Shown one piece after another: positions 25,438-34,202 of a stretch of DNA of 64,000 nucleotides. The stretch covers positions 1,550,001-1,614,000 of the forward strand of contig OZ240239.1 in NCBI GenBank assembly GCA_965198095.1, read 5' to 3'. The notes beneath the pieces are model-generated. The model had not been told where the DNA came from. It worked only from the letters and a program-made list of their open reading frames with translations, and searched no databases. The position numbers were made by a program, and so were the translations under genes. Within the stretch, counting starts at the first letter, position 1. Each line of letters opens with the position of its first letter. The DNA comes from CBDFJH01 sp965198095 (lineage in GTDB: Bacteria > Latescibacterota > UBA2968 > GCA-2709665).

Positions 25438-25929
25438 ATGTCCAACCAGGTCGGCCTCATGGCGGACACGCACGACAACAGGGATGCGGTGGAGAAGGCC
25501 GTAGCCCTGTTCAATGCCAGGGGTGTGGGGCTCGTGCTTCACGCAGGGGACTACATCGCCCCTTTCAACGCCAGGTGGATGGCCGACCTCGAGGCGCCCA
25601 TGATCGGGGTCTTCGGGAACAACGACGGGGAGCGGTTCGGGCTGCGGGCTCAGTTCGAGAAGATCGGACCGATCCACCGCCCCCCTTACCGGTTTGAAGC
25701 CTGCGGCAAACGGATCCTTCTGATGCACGAGCCTGATGAAATTGACGCACTTGCGGAGAGCGGGGCCTACGATCTGATCGTTTACGGCCACCTTCACGAG
25801 ATCGATCTGCGGCGGGAGCAACCGGCCCTGGTCGTGAACCCGGGGGAGGCCGGAGGCTGGATGACGGGCCGGACGACCGTCGGGGTGCTGGATCTGGATT
25901 CACTCGCGGTCGAAATCGTGGATCTGTGA
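25438..25929 (+). CDS. YfcE/MJ0936-family metallophosphoesterase
   Basis: A 163-aa calcineurin-like phosphodiesterase with all core metal motifs: VGLMADTHDN (D-x-H), VLHAGDYIAPFN (GD), MIGVFGNNDGERFG (GNND), LLMHEP and YGHLHEIDLR (GHxH). Members hydrolyse small phosphodiesters or phosphoesters in the cytoplasm; the in vivo substrate is generally unknown. ATG at 25438 has an AAAGGAG ribosome site. It is the first gene of the plus-strand run with uvrC, 84 bp apart. Confidence 0.9.
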   Translation: MSNQVGLMADTHDNRDAVEKAVALFNARGVGLVLHAGDYIAPFNARWMADLEAPMIGVFGNNDGERFGLRAQFEKIGPIHRPPYRFEACGKRILLMHEPDEIDALAESGAYDLIVYGHLHEIDLRREQPALVVNPGEAGGWMTGRTTVGVLDLDSLAVEIVDL

Positions 25930-26013
25930 GCCGAGGCGGCCATTTTCGACGTCCCCGGTGAACGCCCGTCGTGAGCGCAAGCAGACGTGCCGTGAAGCGA
26001 AGAGGAAGAATAA

Positions 26014-27909
26014 GTGGGTGCCCTACCGGCTGACTCCAAGCCAAGCCGCGCAAGTCCGGGTCGGGGTGAGGCCCGCGCGGACATCGCGGAGATCCTGGAC
26101 CACCTTCCAAAGGCGCCCGGCGTCTATTTGATCAAGGATGGAGAAGGGAAGATCCTCTACATCGGAAAGGCCAAATCGCTGCGGAGCCGCGTCCACGCCT
26201 ACTTTCGGCCGTTCGCACACGACGGCCGGCCCCAGCTCGAGGCCCTCCTGAAACACGCGCGTGATCTGGAAACGATCGTCACGGACACCGAGCTCGAGGC
26301 GCTGATCCTCGAAGCCAACCTGATCAAGGCGCACAAGCCGAAGTACAACATCAATCTGAAGGACGACAAGAAGTACCCGTTCGTTCGGATCACGAAAGAG
26401 CCGTTTCCCCGAATCATCGTGACGCGGAATCTGGTTCGGGATGGGTCTCGCTACCTGGGCCCCTACTCCGATGTCAAGTCGCTGCGGAGAACGATGGATA
26501 CGATGCATCGCCTCTTCCGGGTTCGAAGTTGCGATTTCGCGCTCCCGTCGAGCCACGTTCGCCTCTGTCTGGATTACGAGATCGGCCGATGTGACGGGCC
26601 GTGCGAGGGGTTGATCTCACGGAAGGCGTACGAGAAGATCGTCGAGGAAGCCGTGCTCTTTCTGACCGGCCGCCACGTCGAGGTCATACGAACCTTGAAG
26701 GAACGGATGCAGGCGCTCTCCGAGGCGAGGCGATTCGAAGATGCGGCGGCCTGCAGGGACCGGATTCGCGCCCTGGAGCAGACCACGAGACGACAGAAGG
26801 TCGTTTCGAACAGCTTGTCGGACTGGGACGCCATTGCCGTCTCGCGCGAAGACGAAGCGGCCTGCGGGGTCGTGATGGAAGTGCGGGAGGGACGCCTGAT
26901 CGGCCGACAGCACTACTTCATCGACGGCGTGCTGCACGCTCCGATGGCGGAGATCGTATCGGCGTTTGTCAGGCTTTTCTACGTGACCGCCTCCTTCGTA
27001 CCTGAGGACATCCACCTGCCGTGCGACATCGAAGACCGGGAAACGGTCGCGGACTGGCTGAGGGACAAAGCAGGAAGAACCGTAGAGATTCATACCCCTC
27101 GAAGGGGCGACAAGGCGCGTCTCCTGAAAATGGCTGAGCGGAACGCGGCCCTGCTGCTGTCGGAGCGCCGTTTGAAGCGCGAGCGGCGGCGAACGCGGAT
27201 CCCGGCCGCCGTGGCTGCGCTCCAGCGGGATCTGCATCTGGGCCGCCCGCCTCAACGGATCGAAGCGGTGGACATATCGAACCTGCAGGGAAGCGATCCG
27301 GTCGCTTCTCTCGTCTCTTTCGTGGGCGGCCGGCCTCGAAAGAAGGACTACCGCCATTTTCGGATCACGGGTGTCGCGGGACCGAACGACTTCGCGATGA
27401 TGGAGCAGGTGGTGACGCGACGGTTCAGACGTCTGAGAGACGAGGGCCGAGTCTATCCCGACCTCCTTCTCGTGGACGGAGGCAAGGGTCAGCTCTCGTC
27501 CGCCCTGTCGGCTTTGGAGGCCCTGGGACTTCGGGATCAGCGGGTTGTCGGCTTGGCCAAGAGGCTCGAAGAGGTCTTCCTTCCAGGCCATCCGGATGCC
27601 CAGAATATTCCAAAAACCTCCTCTTCCCTCAGGTTGCTCCAGGCCATCCGGGACGAGTCGCACCGTTTTGCCCTGACCTACCACCGGAAGCTGCGCAAGC
27701 GACGTACGCTGGCTTCGGAGCTGGATGACATCACGGGAGTAGGTCCGGCCCGTCGGCGCGCCCTGCTCCGACACTTCAGCTCGCTGAAACGGGTCAAGGC
27801 GGCAGAGGTTGCGGAAGTGGCGGCCGTAGAAGGGATCGGACCGAAGCTTGCGAAGCAGATTCACGATGCGCTCAGGCCAGGAACCGCGAGGAAGGACCGG
27901 GGAGGGTAG
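26014..27909 (+). CDS. uvrC: Excinuclease ABC subunit C
   Basis: A 631-aa UvrC that makes the dual incisions of nucleotide excision repair with UvrAB. Domains in order: GIY-YIG nuclease (about 32-115, GVYLIKDGEGKILYIGKAKS), Cys-containing linker (FALPSSHVRLCLDYEIGRCD), UVR helix pair binding UvrB (about 215-255, EARRFEDAAACRDRIRALEQ), RNase H-like 5' nuclease (DISNLQGSDPVASLVSFVGG and DLLLVDGGKGQLSSALSALE), and tandem HhH (about 565-625, LDDITGVGPARRRALLRHFS; VEGIGPKLAKQIHDAL). GTG start with an AGAGGAAG ribosome site. Three bases separate it from the alkyltransferase, giving a DNA-repair operon. Confidence 0.96.
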   Translation: MGALPADSKPSRASPGRGEARADIAEILDHLPKAPGVYLIKDGEGKILYIGKAKSLRSRVHAYFRPFAHDGRPQLEALLKHARDLETIVTDTELEALILEANLIKAHKPKYNINLKDDKKYPFVRITKEPFPRIIVTRNLVRDGSRYLGPYSDVKSLRRTMDTMHRLFRVRSCDFALPSSHVRLCLDYEIGRCDGPCEGLISRKAYEKIVEEAVLFLTGRHVEVIRTLKERMQALSEARRFEDAAACRDRIRALEQTTRRQKVVSNSLSDWDAIAVSREDEAACGVVMEVREGRLIGRQHYFIDGVLHAPMAEIVSAFVRLFYVTASFVPEDIHLPCDIEDRETVADWLRDKAGRTVEIHTPRRGDKARLLKMAERNAALLLSERRLKRERRRTRIPAAVAALQRDLHLGRPPQRIEAVDISNLQGSDPVASLVSFVGGRPRKKDYRHFRITGVAGPNDFAMMEQVVTRRFRRLRDEGRVYPDLLLVDGGKGQLSSALSALEALGLRDQRVVGLAKRLEEVFLPGHPDAQNIPKTSSSLRLLQAIRDESHRFALTYHRKLRKRRTLASELDDITGVGPARRRALLRHFSSLKRVKAAEVAEVAAVEGIGPKLAKQIHDALRPGTARKDRGG

Positions 27910-27912
27910 GCC

Positions 27913-28410
27913 GTGGCCGACAGCGAGGCGAAGGTTGAGCTGCGAACCCATCTGGGTGCAGTGACGGTCGCTTGGGATGAAGCCGGGCTGAGACGCGTTC
28001 GTCTCGGTCCGTTTGAGCCCGACAGGGAGTGTCGGCCGCACCTTGCATCCGGGACCCCTCCGAATGCGGAGGGAGAAGCGGTTGTATCGACGCTCCTGGA
28101 TTACTTCTCAGGGGCGCCGGCCTCGTTCGCGTCACCCGCGGGCACCGTGGGGACCGAATTCGAACGCGAGGTGTGGAAAGCGACACGGGAAATTCCTTAC
28201 GGGCGGACGCGCAGCTACGGTTGGGTGGCCAAGGCGATCGGTCGAAGCGGTGCCGCCCGGGCGGTCGGCGCCGCGCTGGGGAGAAACCCGTTCCATCTCG
28301 TGGTGCCGTGTCACAGGGTCGTCGCGGCTTCAGGGGCGCTGACCGGATTCGCGCGCGGTCTGGAGTGGAAGGCTGCGCTTCTGAAGCTGGAGCACGGAAG
28401 ACATGCCTGA
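27913..28410 (+). CDS. ogt: Methylated-DNA-protein cysteine methyltransferase
   Basis: A 165-aa O6-alkylguanine DNA alkyltransferase, a suicide repair protein that moves the alkyl group to its own Cys. Motifs: FEREVWKATREIPYGRTRSY, the helix-turn-helix with the Arg finger (SGAARAVGAALGRNPFHLVV) and the active site PCHRVVAASGALTGFARGLE (Cys in PCHRV). The N-terminal domain is short and Ogt-like, without an Ada domain. GTG start at 27913, 3 bp after uvrC; the last 8 bases overlap xerD. Co-transcription with uvrC supports a repair role. Confidence 0.93.
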   Translation: MADSEAKVELRTHLGAVTVAWDEAGLRRVRLGPFEPDRECRPHLASGTPPNAEGEAVVSTLLDYFSGAPASFASPAGTVGTEFEREVWKATREIPYGRTRSYGWVAKAIGRSGAARAVGAALGRNPFHLVVPCHRVVAASGALTGFARGLEWKAALLKLEHGRHA

Positions 28411-29332
28411 AGCGACAACGGCCGAAACGGAGATCGCCCCGGCGTTTCAGGAGGCGCTGAGTCAGTTTCTGGACTTCGTCTCTCTGGAGCGAGGTCTTGC
28501 TTCCAACACAGCCGAGGCCTACGGTCGAGACCTCATTCGCTATGTGGTGATGCTGTCCGACCGGGGCGTCACGTCTCCCAAAACGGCATCCAGCGAGGAT
28601 GTTTCGGCACTGCTGCGTTTCCTGGGAGAGGTGGGCTTGGAGGCGTCGAGCGTCGCCCGCAACCTGACCGCGGTCCGGATGTTTCACCAGTTCCTCGTGT
28701 CTGAAGGCCTGGCGGATCGGGATCCGACCGAGCACCTGAAACCCCCCAAGCTGGGAAGAAAGCTTCCGCGGGTCTTGAGCGTGGAGGAAGTCGAGCGGTT
28801 GGCGCTTGCGCCGGACGTCTCGACGCCACTGGGTCTGCGAGACCGGGCGATGCTGGAAATGCTCTACGGCGCCGGATTGCGGGTCTCGGAACTGACCGGG
28901 CTGGAACGGATGCACCTGCTGTTCGACCTCGAGGTGGTCCGCGTCGTCGGGAAGGGAAATCGGGAACGGGTCGTGCCGATCGGACGAGAGGCGGTGGTCT
29001 GGGTCGGGCGATACCTCGACGAGGGCCGCCCGCAGATCGAGCAGGCCGATTCGCGCCAGTGGGTCTTCCTGAATCGACGGGGGCGACGGATCACGAGGAT
29101 GGGGGTCTGGAAGCTTCTGCGCCAGCACGCAAGGAAGTCTGGAATCGAAAGGGAGGTGAGTCCGCACGTCCTGCGGCACTCCTTTGCGACGCACCTGCTC
29201 GAGGGCGGTGCGGACTTGCGCGCCGTGCAGGAGATGCTCGGACACGCCGACATCTCGACGACGCAGATCTACACCCACGTGGATCGAAAATACCTCAAAG
29301 AGGTACACCGGACGTTTCATCCCAGGGCGTGA
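28403..29332 (+). CDS. xerD: XerD-like tyrosine recombinase
   Basis: A 309-aa site-specific recombinase of Xer type, expected to resolve chromosome dimers at dif. The N-terminal SAM-like core-binding domain (about 12-105) begins FQEALSQFLDFVSLERGLAS. The catalytic domain has the first Arg in LYGAGLRVSELTGLERMHLL, the Lys hairpin VVRVVGKGNRERVVPIGREA, HVLRHSFATHLLEGGADLRA (HxxR) and the nucleophile Tyr in MLGHADISTTQIYTHVDRKY. Length and motifs fit XerC/D rather than a phage integrase. Immediately downstream is a stretch of toxin and HTH debris and a glycan island, so this locus may have been an insertion site. Confidence 0.9.
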   Translation: MPEATTAETEIAPAFQEALSQFLDFVSLERGLASNTAEAYGRDLIRYVVMLSDRGVTSPKTASSEDVSALLRFLGEVGLEASSVARNLTAVRMFHQFLVSEGLADRDPTEHLKPPKLGRKLPRVLSVEEVERLALAPDVSTPLGLRDRAMLEMLYGAGLRVSELTGLERMHLLFDLEVVRVVGKGNRERVVPIGREAVVWVGRYLDEGRPQIEQADSRQWVFLNRRGRRITRMGVWKLLRQHARKSGIEREVSPHVLRHSFATHLLEGGADLRAVQEMLGHADISTTQIYTHVDRKYLKEVHRTFHPRA

Positions 29333-29351
29333 CGTGCGTGGATCAGGGCCC

Positions 29352-29516
29352 GGCCAGGCCCAAGTCGGACTCAAACACCGCGATGCCAGACCGCTTAAAG
29401 GGTTGGGTGCCAATGTCCTGGAGGTCTTCTCCCGTCACGACGGAGGCACCTGCCGGGCGGTGTACTCCGTCCGGTTCAAGGCAGCCATCTATGTCCTGCA
29501 CGCCTTCCAGCGCGGG
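29352..29516 (+). pseudogene. RelE/HigB-like (phage Gp49-type) toxin remnant
   Basis: About 55 codons in one frame read GQAQVGLKHRDARPLKGLGA, NVLEVFSRHDGGTCRAVYSV and RFKAAIYVLHAFQRG. This is the central part of type II toxin HigB/Gp49-family proteins (LKG..GVLEV, YRAVYTVRF, YVLHAFQKK). There is no start codon in place and the C-terminal lysine-rich tail is replaced by unrelated sequence. It starts 19 bp after xerD. Confidence 0.7.
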
Positions 29517-29559
29517 CGACGACCCCACCTCCGAGGCGGCGACCCCAGGACCGGGCCCG

Positions 29560-29754
29560 CTGGAGGTGTCCTTTACCTTCCGGCCCGCCAACAAGCGCGG
29601 GAACGGCAACCGCACCGACCCAACCGTTGAACCCGGGCATTTGCCGCGTATCTCCAAACTGATGGCCCCGGCCATCCGGTTAGAGGGGCTGATACGGCGC
29701 GGCGACCGGGGCTTTCAGGGCGTTTCTCGTTTGTTCTCGCCACTTCATGGATGA
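29560..29754 (+). pseudogene. HTH (antitoxin/recombinase-associated) remnant, repeat copy 1
   Basis: The frame reads FTFRPANKRGNGNRTDPTVE, then PGHLPRISKLMAPAIRLEGL and IRRGDRGF. This corresponds to the start of a small HTH protein family (PGHVPRVARLMALAIRFDGLI... in intact relatives, from memory). It stops at 29752-29754 before the recognition helix. The first 91 bp (29560-29650) are repeated at 35080-35170 with 12 mismatches by my alignment. Its end overlaps the start of the secreted-protein gene. Confidence 0.6.
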
Positions 29755-30637
29755 TATGACAAGCTGTCGATATATTTGGGGTTTGAGGATCGCAACCGTC
29801 CTCTGTTTTTTACTTCTGTCGCGTCAGCCGGTGTGTGTAGCGGGAGATGTAGCGCGTCCGGGGTATGACGTGGTGGGTCGGCCGGAGCTGCTGGAGGCGA
29901 TGCGGCGGTGTGGTCCGTATGACCCGACGGCGACGACCAATGGCGCACGGTTTCAGGCGGATGTGGTGCTCTATCTTGCGCGGCACGCAAGGGAGCGCGA
30001 TCCGCAGGGACCGCCGCTGTTTATCGGGTATGAGGACTGGTTCCGGGCGTTTCTGGAGGTGACCGGACGCACGGAGAACACGGCGCCGTTGTACGCGCTG
30101 CTGTCCTATCGACACGGAAGTGATATGGAAGTAGATTATCGGGCGGACCGGGTCATCCGGAAAGTGGAAAGAGGGCCGATGCCTGAGCTGGCAGTGAATG
30201 TGAGGATCTGGTGGGAGAACCAGCCGGGCAGGCCGGATCGGTATTCGTACCTGGATACGCTTTCAACGCCGCACTTCAAGGTCACCAATCGGCGGTTGAT
30301 CGCCTATCGGTTGCTGGACTTCGGGGATTGGTTTGCTTATGATGAGATCGAGGGAGTGACAGGGCGCCCAACGTCCGGCTTGCTGGGTTTTCTTTTTCGG
30401 ATTATCGGCGAGGGACGTATCGAACAGTCTCGCATGGCAATTTCAAAGGACGGCGCCCAGGTGTCTCGAGCGACGGCAAAAAAGGGGTTTATGGAAAGGA
30501 CGACCACAGTGACGGTGTATCCGGATGGGAAGATGGTGAAGGATGTACCGGCGGGCAGGCCGGATCTGCTGGAACTGCAGAAGCGGATCAGGCAGCCGCT
30601 GGAGATTGACTATGTGAAGTTACCGGGCGATAGATAG
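29747..30637 (+). CDS. Secreted protein of unknown function (296 aa)
   Basis: An N-terminal signal peptide is clear (LRIATVLCFLLLSRQPVCVA, cleavage likely near AGD at about residue 33), so the product is exported. The mature part carries LLEAMRRCGPYDPTATTNGA, FIGYEDWFRAFLEVTGRTEN, YALLSYRHGSDMEVDYRADR and KVTNRRLIAYRLLDFGDWFA. I recognise no catalytic motif or named domain. ATG at 29747 overlaps the HTH remnant; two further ATG codons follow closely. It is 8 bp upstream of a GT4 gene, so a role in polysaccharide processing or export at the envelope is possible but unproven. Confidence 0.7.
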   Translation: MDDMTSCRYIWGLRIATVLCFLLLSRQPVCVAGDVARPGYDVVGRPELLEAMRRCGPYDPTATTNGARFQADVVLYLARHARERDPQGPPLFIGYEDWFRAFLEVTGRTENTAPLYALLSYRHGSDMEVDYRADRVIRKVERGPMPELAVNVRIWWENQPGRPDRYSYLDTLSTPHFKVTNRRLIAYRLLDFGDWFAYDEIEGVTGRPTSGLLGFLFRIIGEGRIEQSRMAISKDGAQVSRATAKKGFMERTTTVTVYPDGKMVKDVPAGRPDLLELQKRIRQPLEIDYVKLPGDR

Positions 30638-30645
30638 GGAGTAAG

Positions 30646-31827
30646 ATGCGCATTGTCCACGTCAATCAGTTCCATATACCCGGACTGAGCGATCAGGAGA
30701 ATATCCTGCCTCACGAGCAGGCAAGATTGGGACACGAGGTGTGGGTCCTGACGAGCGACCGCCTGCCGCACCCGAAGAAGTACCCCGGTTCTCAGGGCCG
30801 GCTTCCCCAGGGTATCGCGAGAGAAAACTCCGTACGCATTTGGCGGTTACCCGCCATTGTGCCCATCAAAAGCCGGGCGCAGGTCTATCTTCGGAATCTG
30901 AATCGGGCAATTTACAGAATTCAACCCGACGTGGTGAACACCCACGGGCTGTGGTTTATTCCGGTACTTCAGGTTCTGTCCAAACGCCCCTTCTTTGTCC
31001 ATGTTGGGGGTGACCATTCGGACAACGGTAATCTGCCGTCAGGATCCGGCAACGTGATCAGGTTCCGGGTTGCAAAGCAGGTGTGCAAGCACCTCGGCCG
31101 TCTGGGGAGTAAGATCTTCACGTCCAATCCCTTTGCGCAATGGTTCGTAGAGGAGATGTTCGCGGCGCGGCCGGAGAGCGTTCATCTGCTGCCGTTGGGC
31201 ATTAATACATTCACGTTTTGCCCCGATTCCGCGAAACGTGAGGCATGGCGAAACAGACTGGAAGTTCCCGAAGACGTTTGCCTGTTTATCACCTCGGGAC
31301 GGCTGACGCCGGGTAAGGGGTTCGAGCTCTTTTTCAGGGCCTTTGCGGACGTCCACCGCCACTGCCCGGCCACCAGACTGGCGATCGCAGGCTCCGGACC
31401 TCCCGAATACGAGGCGCAACTCCGCCGTTTGGCGAAAGACTTGAATGTAGAAGGAGCCATCGATTTTCTGAAGTGGATGGCAGAAGGCGACCTTTGCGCC
31501 TGCTACAATGCCGCCGATGTCGGCGTGATGCCTGGCAAACTGGGCGGAATGAAGGAGATCCTGGGTGTCGGCCGCCCCCTCATCGCACCCGATCACCTCG
31601 CAACAGGCTATCTCGTTGAAAGGGGAAACGGCCTGACGTTCAAGCCCGATGACCGCGTAAGCCTTGCCCGGGCGATGCGGCGCTATGCGGAGAATTCAGA
31701 TCTTCGGAAACAACATGGTGAAAAATCCTTTGAGGTATCTCGAGATCACCTCTCCTGGGCAAGAGTCGCACGGGACAGCCTGCAGGTGTATGAAGACCTG
31801 CTCGCTGAATTCTCCAAAAGTCGTTGA
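30646..31827 (+). CDS. Glycosyltransferase family 4 protein
   Basis: A 393-aa GT-B enzyme. N-terminal MRIVHVNQFHIPGLSDQENI and HEQARLGHEVWVLTSDRLPH form the acceptor domain. The donor domain has FITSGRLTPGKGFELFFRAF (about residue 215), LAIAGSGPPEYEAQLRRLAK, LKWMAEGDLCACYNAADVGV and MPGKLGGMKEILGVGRPLIA, a variant of the E-x7-E signature with only one clear Glu. GGGAG ribosome site before the ATG. The gene looks lower in GC than the his-LPS array, consistent with acquisition. Sugar specificity is unknown. Confidence 0.88.
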   Translation: MRIVHVNQFHIPGLSDQENILPHEQARLGHEVWVLTSDRLPHPKKYPGSQGRLPQGIARENSVRIWRLPAIVPIKSRAQVYLRNLNRAIYRIQPDVVNTHGLWFIPVLQVLSKRPFFVHVGGDHSDNGNLPSGSGNVIRFRVAKQVCKHLGRLGSKIFTSNPFAQWFVEEMFAARPESVHLLPLGINTFTFCPDSAKREAWRNRLEVPEDVCLFITSGRLTPGKGFELFFRAFADVHRHCPATRLAIAGSGPPEYEAQLRRLAKDLNVEGAIDFLKWMAEGDLCACYNAADVGVMPGKLGGMKEILGVGRPLIAPDHLATGYLVERGNGLTFKPDDRVSLARAMRRYAENSDLRKQHGEKSFEVSRDHLSWARVARDSLQVYEDLLAEFSKSR

Positions 31828-32136
31828 GGGGTCTGTAGAGGCAGTGCGCCGGGATAAGCCGGCGATCGCTTATGGATGAAAGATCCGTATGGCCAAAGCG
31901 TAGCGTGCGGGCCGGGACTGAGTCTTGCGGGCGTGGACGCGCTGTCTTGAAAACGACACCCGCAATCAGATTGTGAAAAAGATCTGTGACATTTATCGAT
32001 CAACACCGGGTCCCGGATTTGTTCAACCTCCTCGAGGCTCGTAGCGTCCTCCAAAAATGTATCCTGTGTGGGGAAATCTGTTGGAGCAAGAGCTGAGAAG
32101 AAGGCAATCAGCTAAGGTTTTACAGGAAGATATTGT
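31828..32136. other. Intergenic region in the glycan island, no gene seen
   Basis: 309 bp of mixed composition between the GT4 and methyltransferase genes. All frames are broken by stops or lack family resemblance. An AGGA-containing ribosome site for the next gene is at its end. No confident promoter or terminator was found. Confidence 0.4.
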
Positions 32137-33828
32137 ATGAGTCAAACATCCGGAGGTCACCAGGCTCGGTATACAGAAGGAAAAGCGGCCGAGAAGGCTA
32201 TGCTCGCTGCCCTGAAGAATACCGAAGATGTAAGCCTCGACTCCGAGGAATTGATGCAGAAGGTGAGGGATATACCCTCATACCATCACCTGGGAGTCGG
32301 CCGGTCAGCGATCTTGAGGTGCCTCGATCTGCCGGCCGAAAGCCGGGTGCTGGAATTGGGCGCGGGATGTGGAGCCATCACCCGGTACCTGGGTGAAACC
32401 TTTGCCTGCGTGGAGGCTATAGAGGAAAGTCCTATCCGCGCCGAGATCGCCCGGGAGCGGTGTCGGGACCTCGAGAATGTGTCGGTTCTATGTGAGGATC
32501 TGAGAAATGAGCGTTTTGCTCCCAACTACGATATCGCCGTAATCGTTGGCGTTTTGGAGTACGCTCCGGTCTTTATCTATCCGGAAGAGGCTCCCCGGGA
32601 TGCCTGTTTGAGGCTTTTGGAACTGGCCAAAAGCGCATTGGACTCCAATGGATACCTGGTCCTGGCAATAGAGAACAGGATCGGTCTGAACTACTGGGCC
32701 GGCGCTCCGGAAAATCACACCGGAAGGCCCTACGATGGTGTTCACGAGTATCCGAATGCCGGGTCGCCGATTACGTTTACCAGAAAGGAATTGCAGAAAC
32801 TTCTGGCCGATGCAGGATTTTTACGAACGGCGTTTTATTACTGTTTTCCTGATTACCACTACGCAAGAACCATCCTCAGCTCAACGGGAGATGAGAGGAA
32901 ACATTTCCTCCACAACTGGGTGGATTTTCCTCTTGACGCGCTCTCGAATCCAAGAAAACCGACGTTCAACAAGCCCCTCGCGGCGAAGGCACTGTGCGAG
33001 TCCGGGATGCTCAGGGAGTTTGCCAACGCCTTTCTGGTTGTCGCAGGCAGCGATAATGTCCCCACCCCGGGTTGGGTTGCCAAGAAATACAACATGAGAC
33101 GTAAAGAGCCTTTTCGGAACGTGACCACGCTATACGCGCACCCTGAACCGTTTGTTCAGAAAACACCCCTGCATTCGGTCGCGAGGGACTCCTGCGATGC
33201 TTCAAGCAGCCAGGTAAAACAGCAGACGGGTGATGCTGACTGGCAGCCGGGCAACATGCTTACCTTCGAGGTCGAGCGAGCCGCCCTTGGACGGAATTTC
33301 TCTGAATATGTGAAGGCCCTGATTGATAGATACCACAAGGAGCTCAAGGATCACTTTGGAACGGGAGAAAGGGATGCGGAAGGTTATCCCCTCCTGAAAC
33401 CCTCAGATGCCGTTTTCACGAATATCATCCAGAACGAGGCGGGAGAGTGGCATTTTATCGATCAGAACGAGGCGGGAGAGTGGCATTTTATCGATGAGGA
33501 GTGGTATGCCGATTCTAAAATCTCCATCGACTTCATGCTCTACAGATGCCTCCGGTTTTGCCTCTATCGCCACGGAATCCGCGATGGTCAGGCGAGAAAG
33601 ATGATCCAATCCCTGTATCCATCGTATAACCGCAGCAGACATAAGAAAAACCGGGCGCTCGCGGATGCCTTTCAAAACGAAATGTTCCTGAATCCCATAA
33701 ACCCGAAGCTGCTTAAAAAGAGTCTGTTGGGACGTATCGCCAGAAACGAGATTGTCCGGTTTTACCTGGAGAAAGTTTGGTTCAGAACACCCCATCGTAT
33801 TCGGTCATTCATAAGGGGTCGCCTCTGA
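32137..33828 (+). CDS. Class I SAM-dependent methyltransferase with long C-terminal region
   Basis: A 563-aa protein. Residues about 60-240 are a Rossmann methyltransferase: SRVLELGAGCGAITRYLGET (motif I), SVLCEDLRNERFAPNYDIAV, IVGVLEYAPVFIYPEEAPRD (motif IV region), LVLAIENRIGLNYWAGAPEN and DGVHEYPNAGSPITFTRKEL. The C-terminal about 300 residues resemble the extension found in methyltransferases of O-antigen loci, including FVVAGSDN-like and WHFIDEEW blocks, and may be a second catalytic or binding domain. A 33-bp tandem duplication lies at 33430-33495. Target is probably a glycan or lipid-linked sugar; a peptide target cannot be excluded. Confidence 0.82.
   Translation: MSQTSGGHQARYTEGKAAEKAMLAALKNTEDVSLDSEELMQKVRDIPSYHHLGVGRSAILRCLDLPAESRVLELGAGCGAITRYLGETFACVEAIEESPIRAEIARERCRDLENVSVLCEDLRNERFAPNYDIAVIVGVLEYAPVFIYPEEAPRDACLRLLELAKSALDSNGYLVLAIENRIGLNYWAGAPENHTGRPYDGVHEYPNAGSPITFTRKELQKLLADAGFLRTAFYYCFPDYHYARTILSSTGDERKHFLHNWVDFPLDALSNPRKPTFNKPLAAKALCESGMLREFANAFLVVAGSDNVPTPGWVAKKYNMRRKEPFRNVTTLYAHPEPFVQKTPLHSVARDSCDASSSQVKQQTGDADWQPGNMLTFEVERAALGRNFSEYVKALIDRYHKELKDHFGTGERDAEGYPLLKPSDAVFTNIIQNEAGEWHFIDQNEAGEWHFIDEEWYADSKISIDFMLYRCLRFCLYRHGIRDGQARKMIQSLYPSYNRSRHKKNRALADAFQNEMFLNPINPKLLKKSLLGRIARNEIVRFYLEKVWFRTPHRIRSFIRGRL
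33430..33495 (+). repeat. 33-bp perfect tandem duplication inside the methyltransferase gene
   Basis: The unit at 33430-33462 is repeated exactly at 33463-33495, giving two copies of the 11 residues QNEAGEWHFID in frame. The next residues (EEW) continue the normal block. It looks recent because the copies are identical. Confidence 0.9.
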
Positions 33829-34202
33829 TCACTCTACAAAGCGTGATATCCGTTGATCATTATCAATACTCAAAAGCGACACCTCACCGACAAATTCAGT
33901 GCATAATAGCTGATTTTATAGGGGCAAAACGTGGAATTCGGCCAAGAACCGAGGACTTCGTTTTACGGTCTTGGATGTGCGTAAATTACTTATATGCATT
34001 TGTTTGAGAAAATCGCTTACTGCCCGTCGCTTTTGAGAGGCAGGCAGGACAGGCAGGCGTATCGTGTTCCAACTGAAGACCGTAAAAAGGAGACGAATGA
34101 GGAACAGGTTGTCGAATAAGGGAGCGCCAAAAGGGGGATCGCCTGATTTTCAACCTGGGTATCTCTCAAACCACACCCAAACTTTGCCTCGAGGCGCTTG
34201 TC
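33829..34202. other. AT-richer intergenic region, no gene seen
   Basis: 374 bp between the methyltransferase and the GT2 gene, visibly more AT-rich than the core genes. It contains a short GGCAGG-rich patch near 34040-34060 and an AT-rich tract near 33980-34010 that could hold a promoter, but spacing of candidate boxes is poor. No open frame resembles a family. Confidence 0.35.

Noticed and set aside
26617..29413. Two long minus-strand frames opposite uvrC, ogt and xerD
   Set aside because: Shadows of three recognised genes; no motifs.
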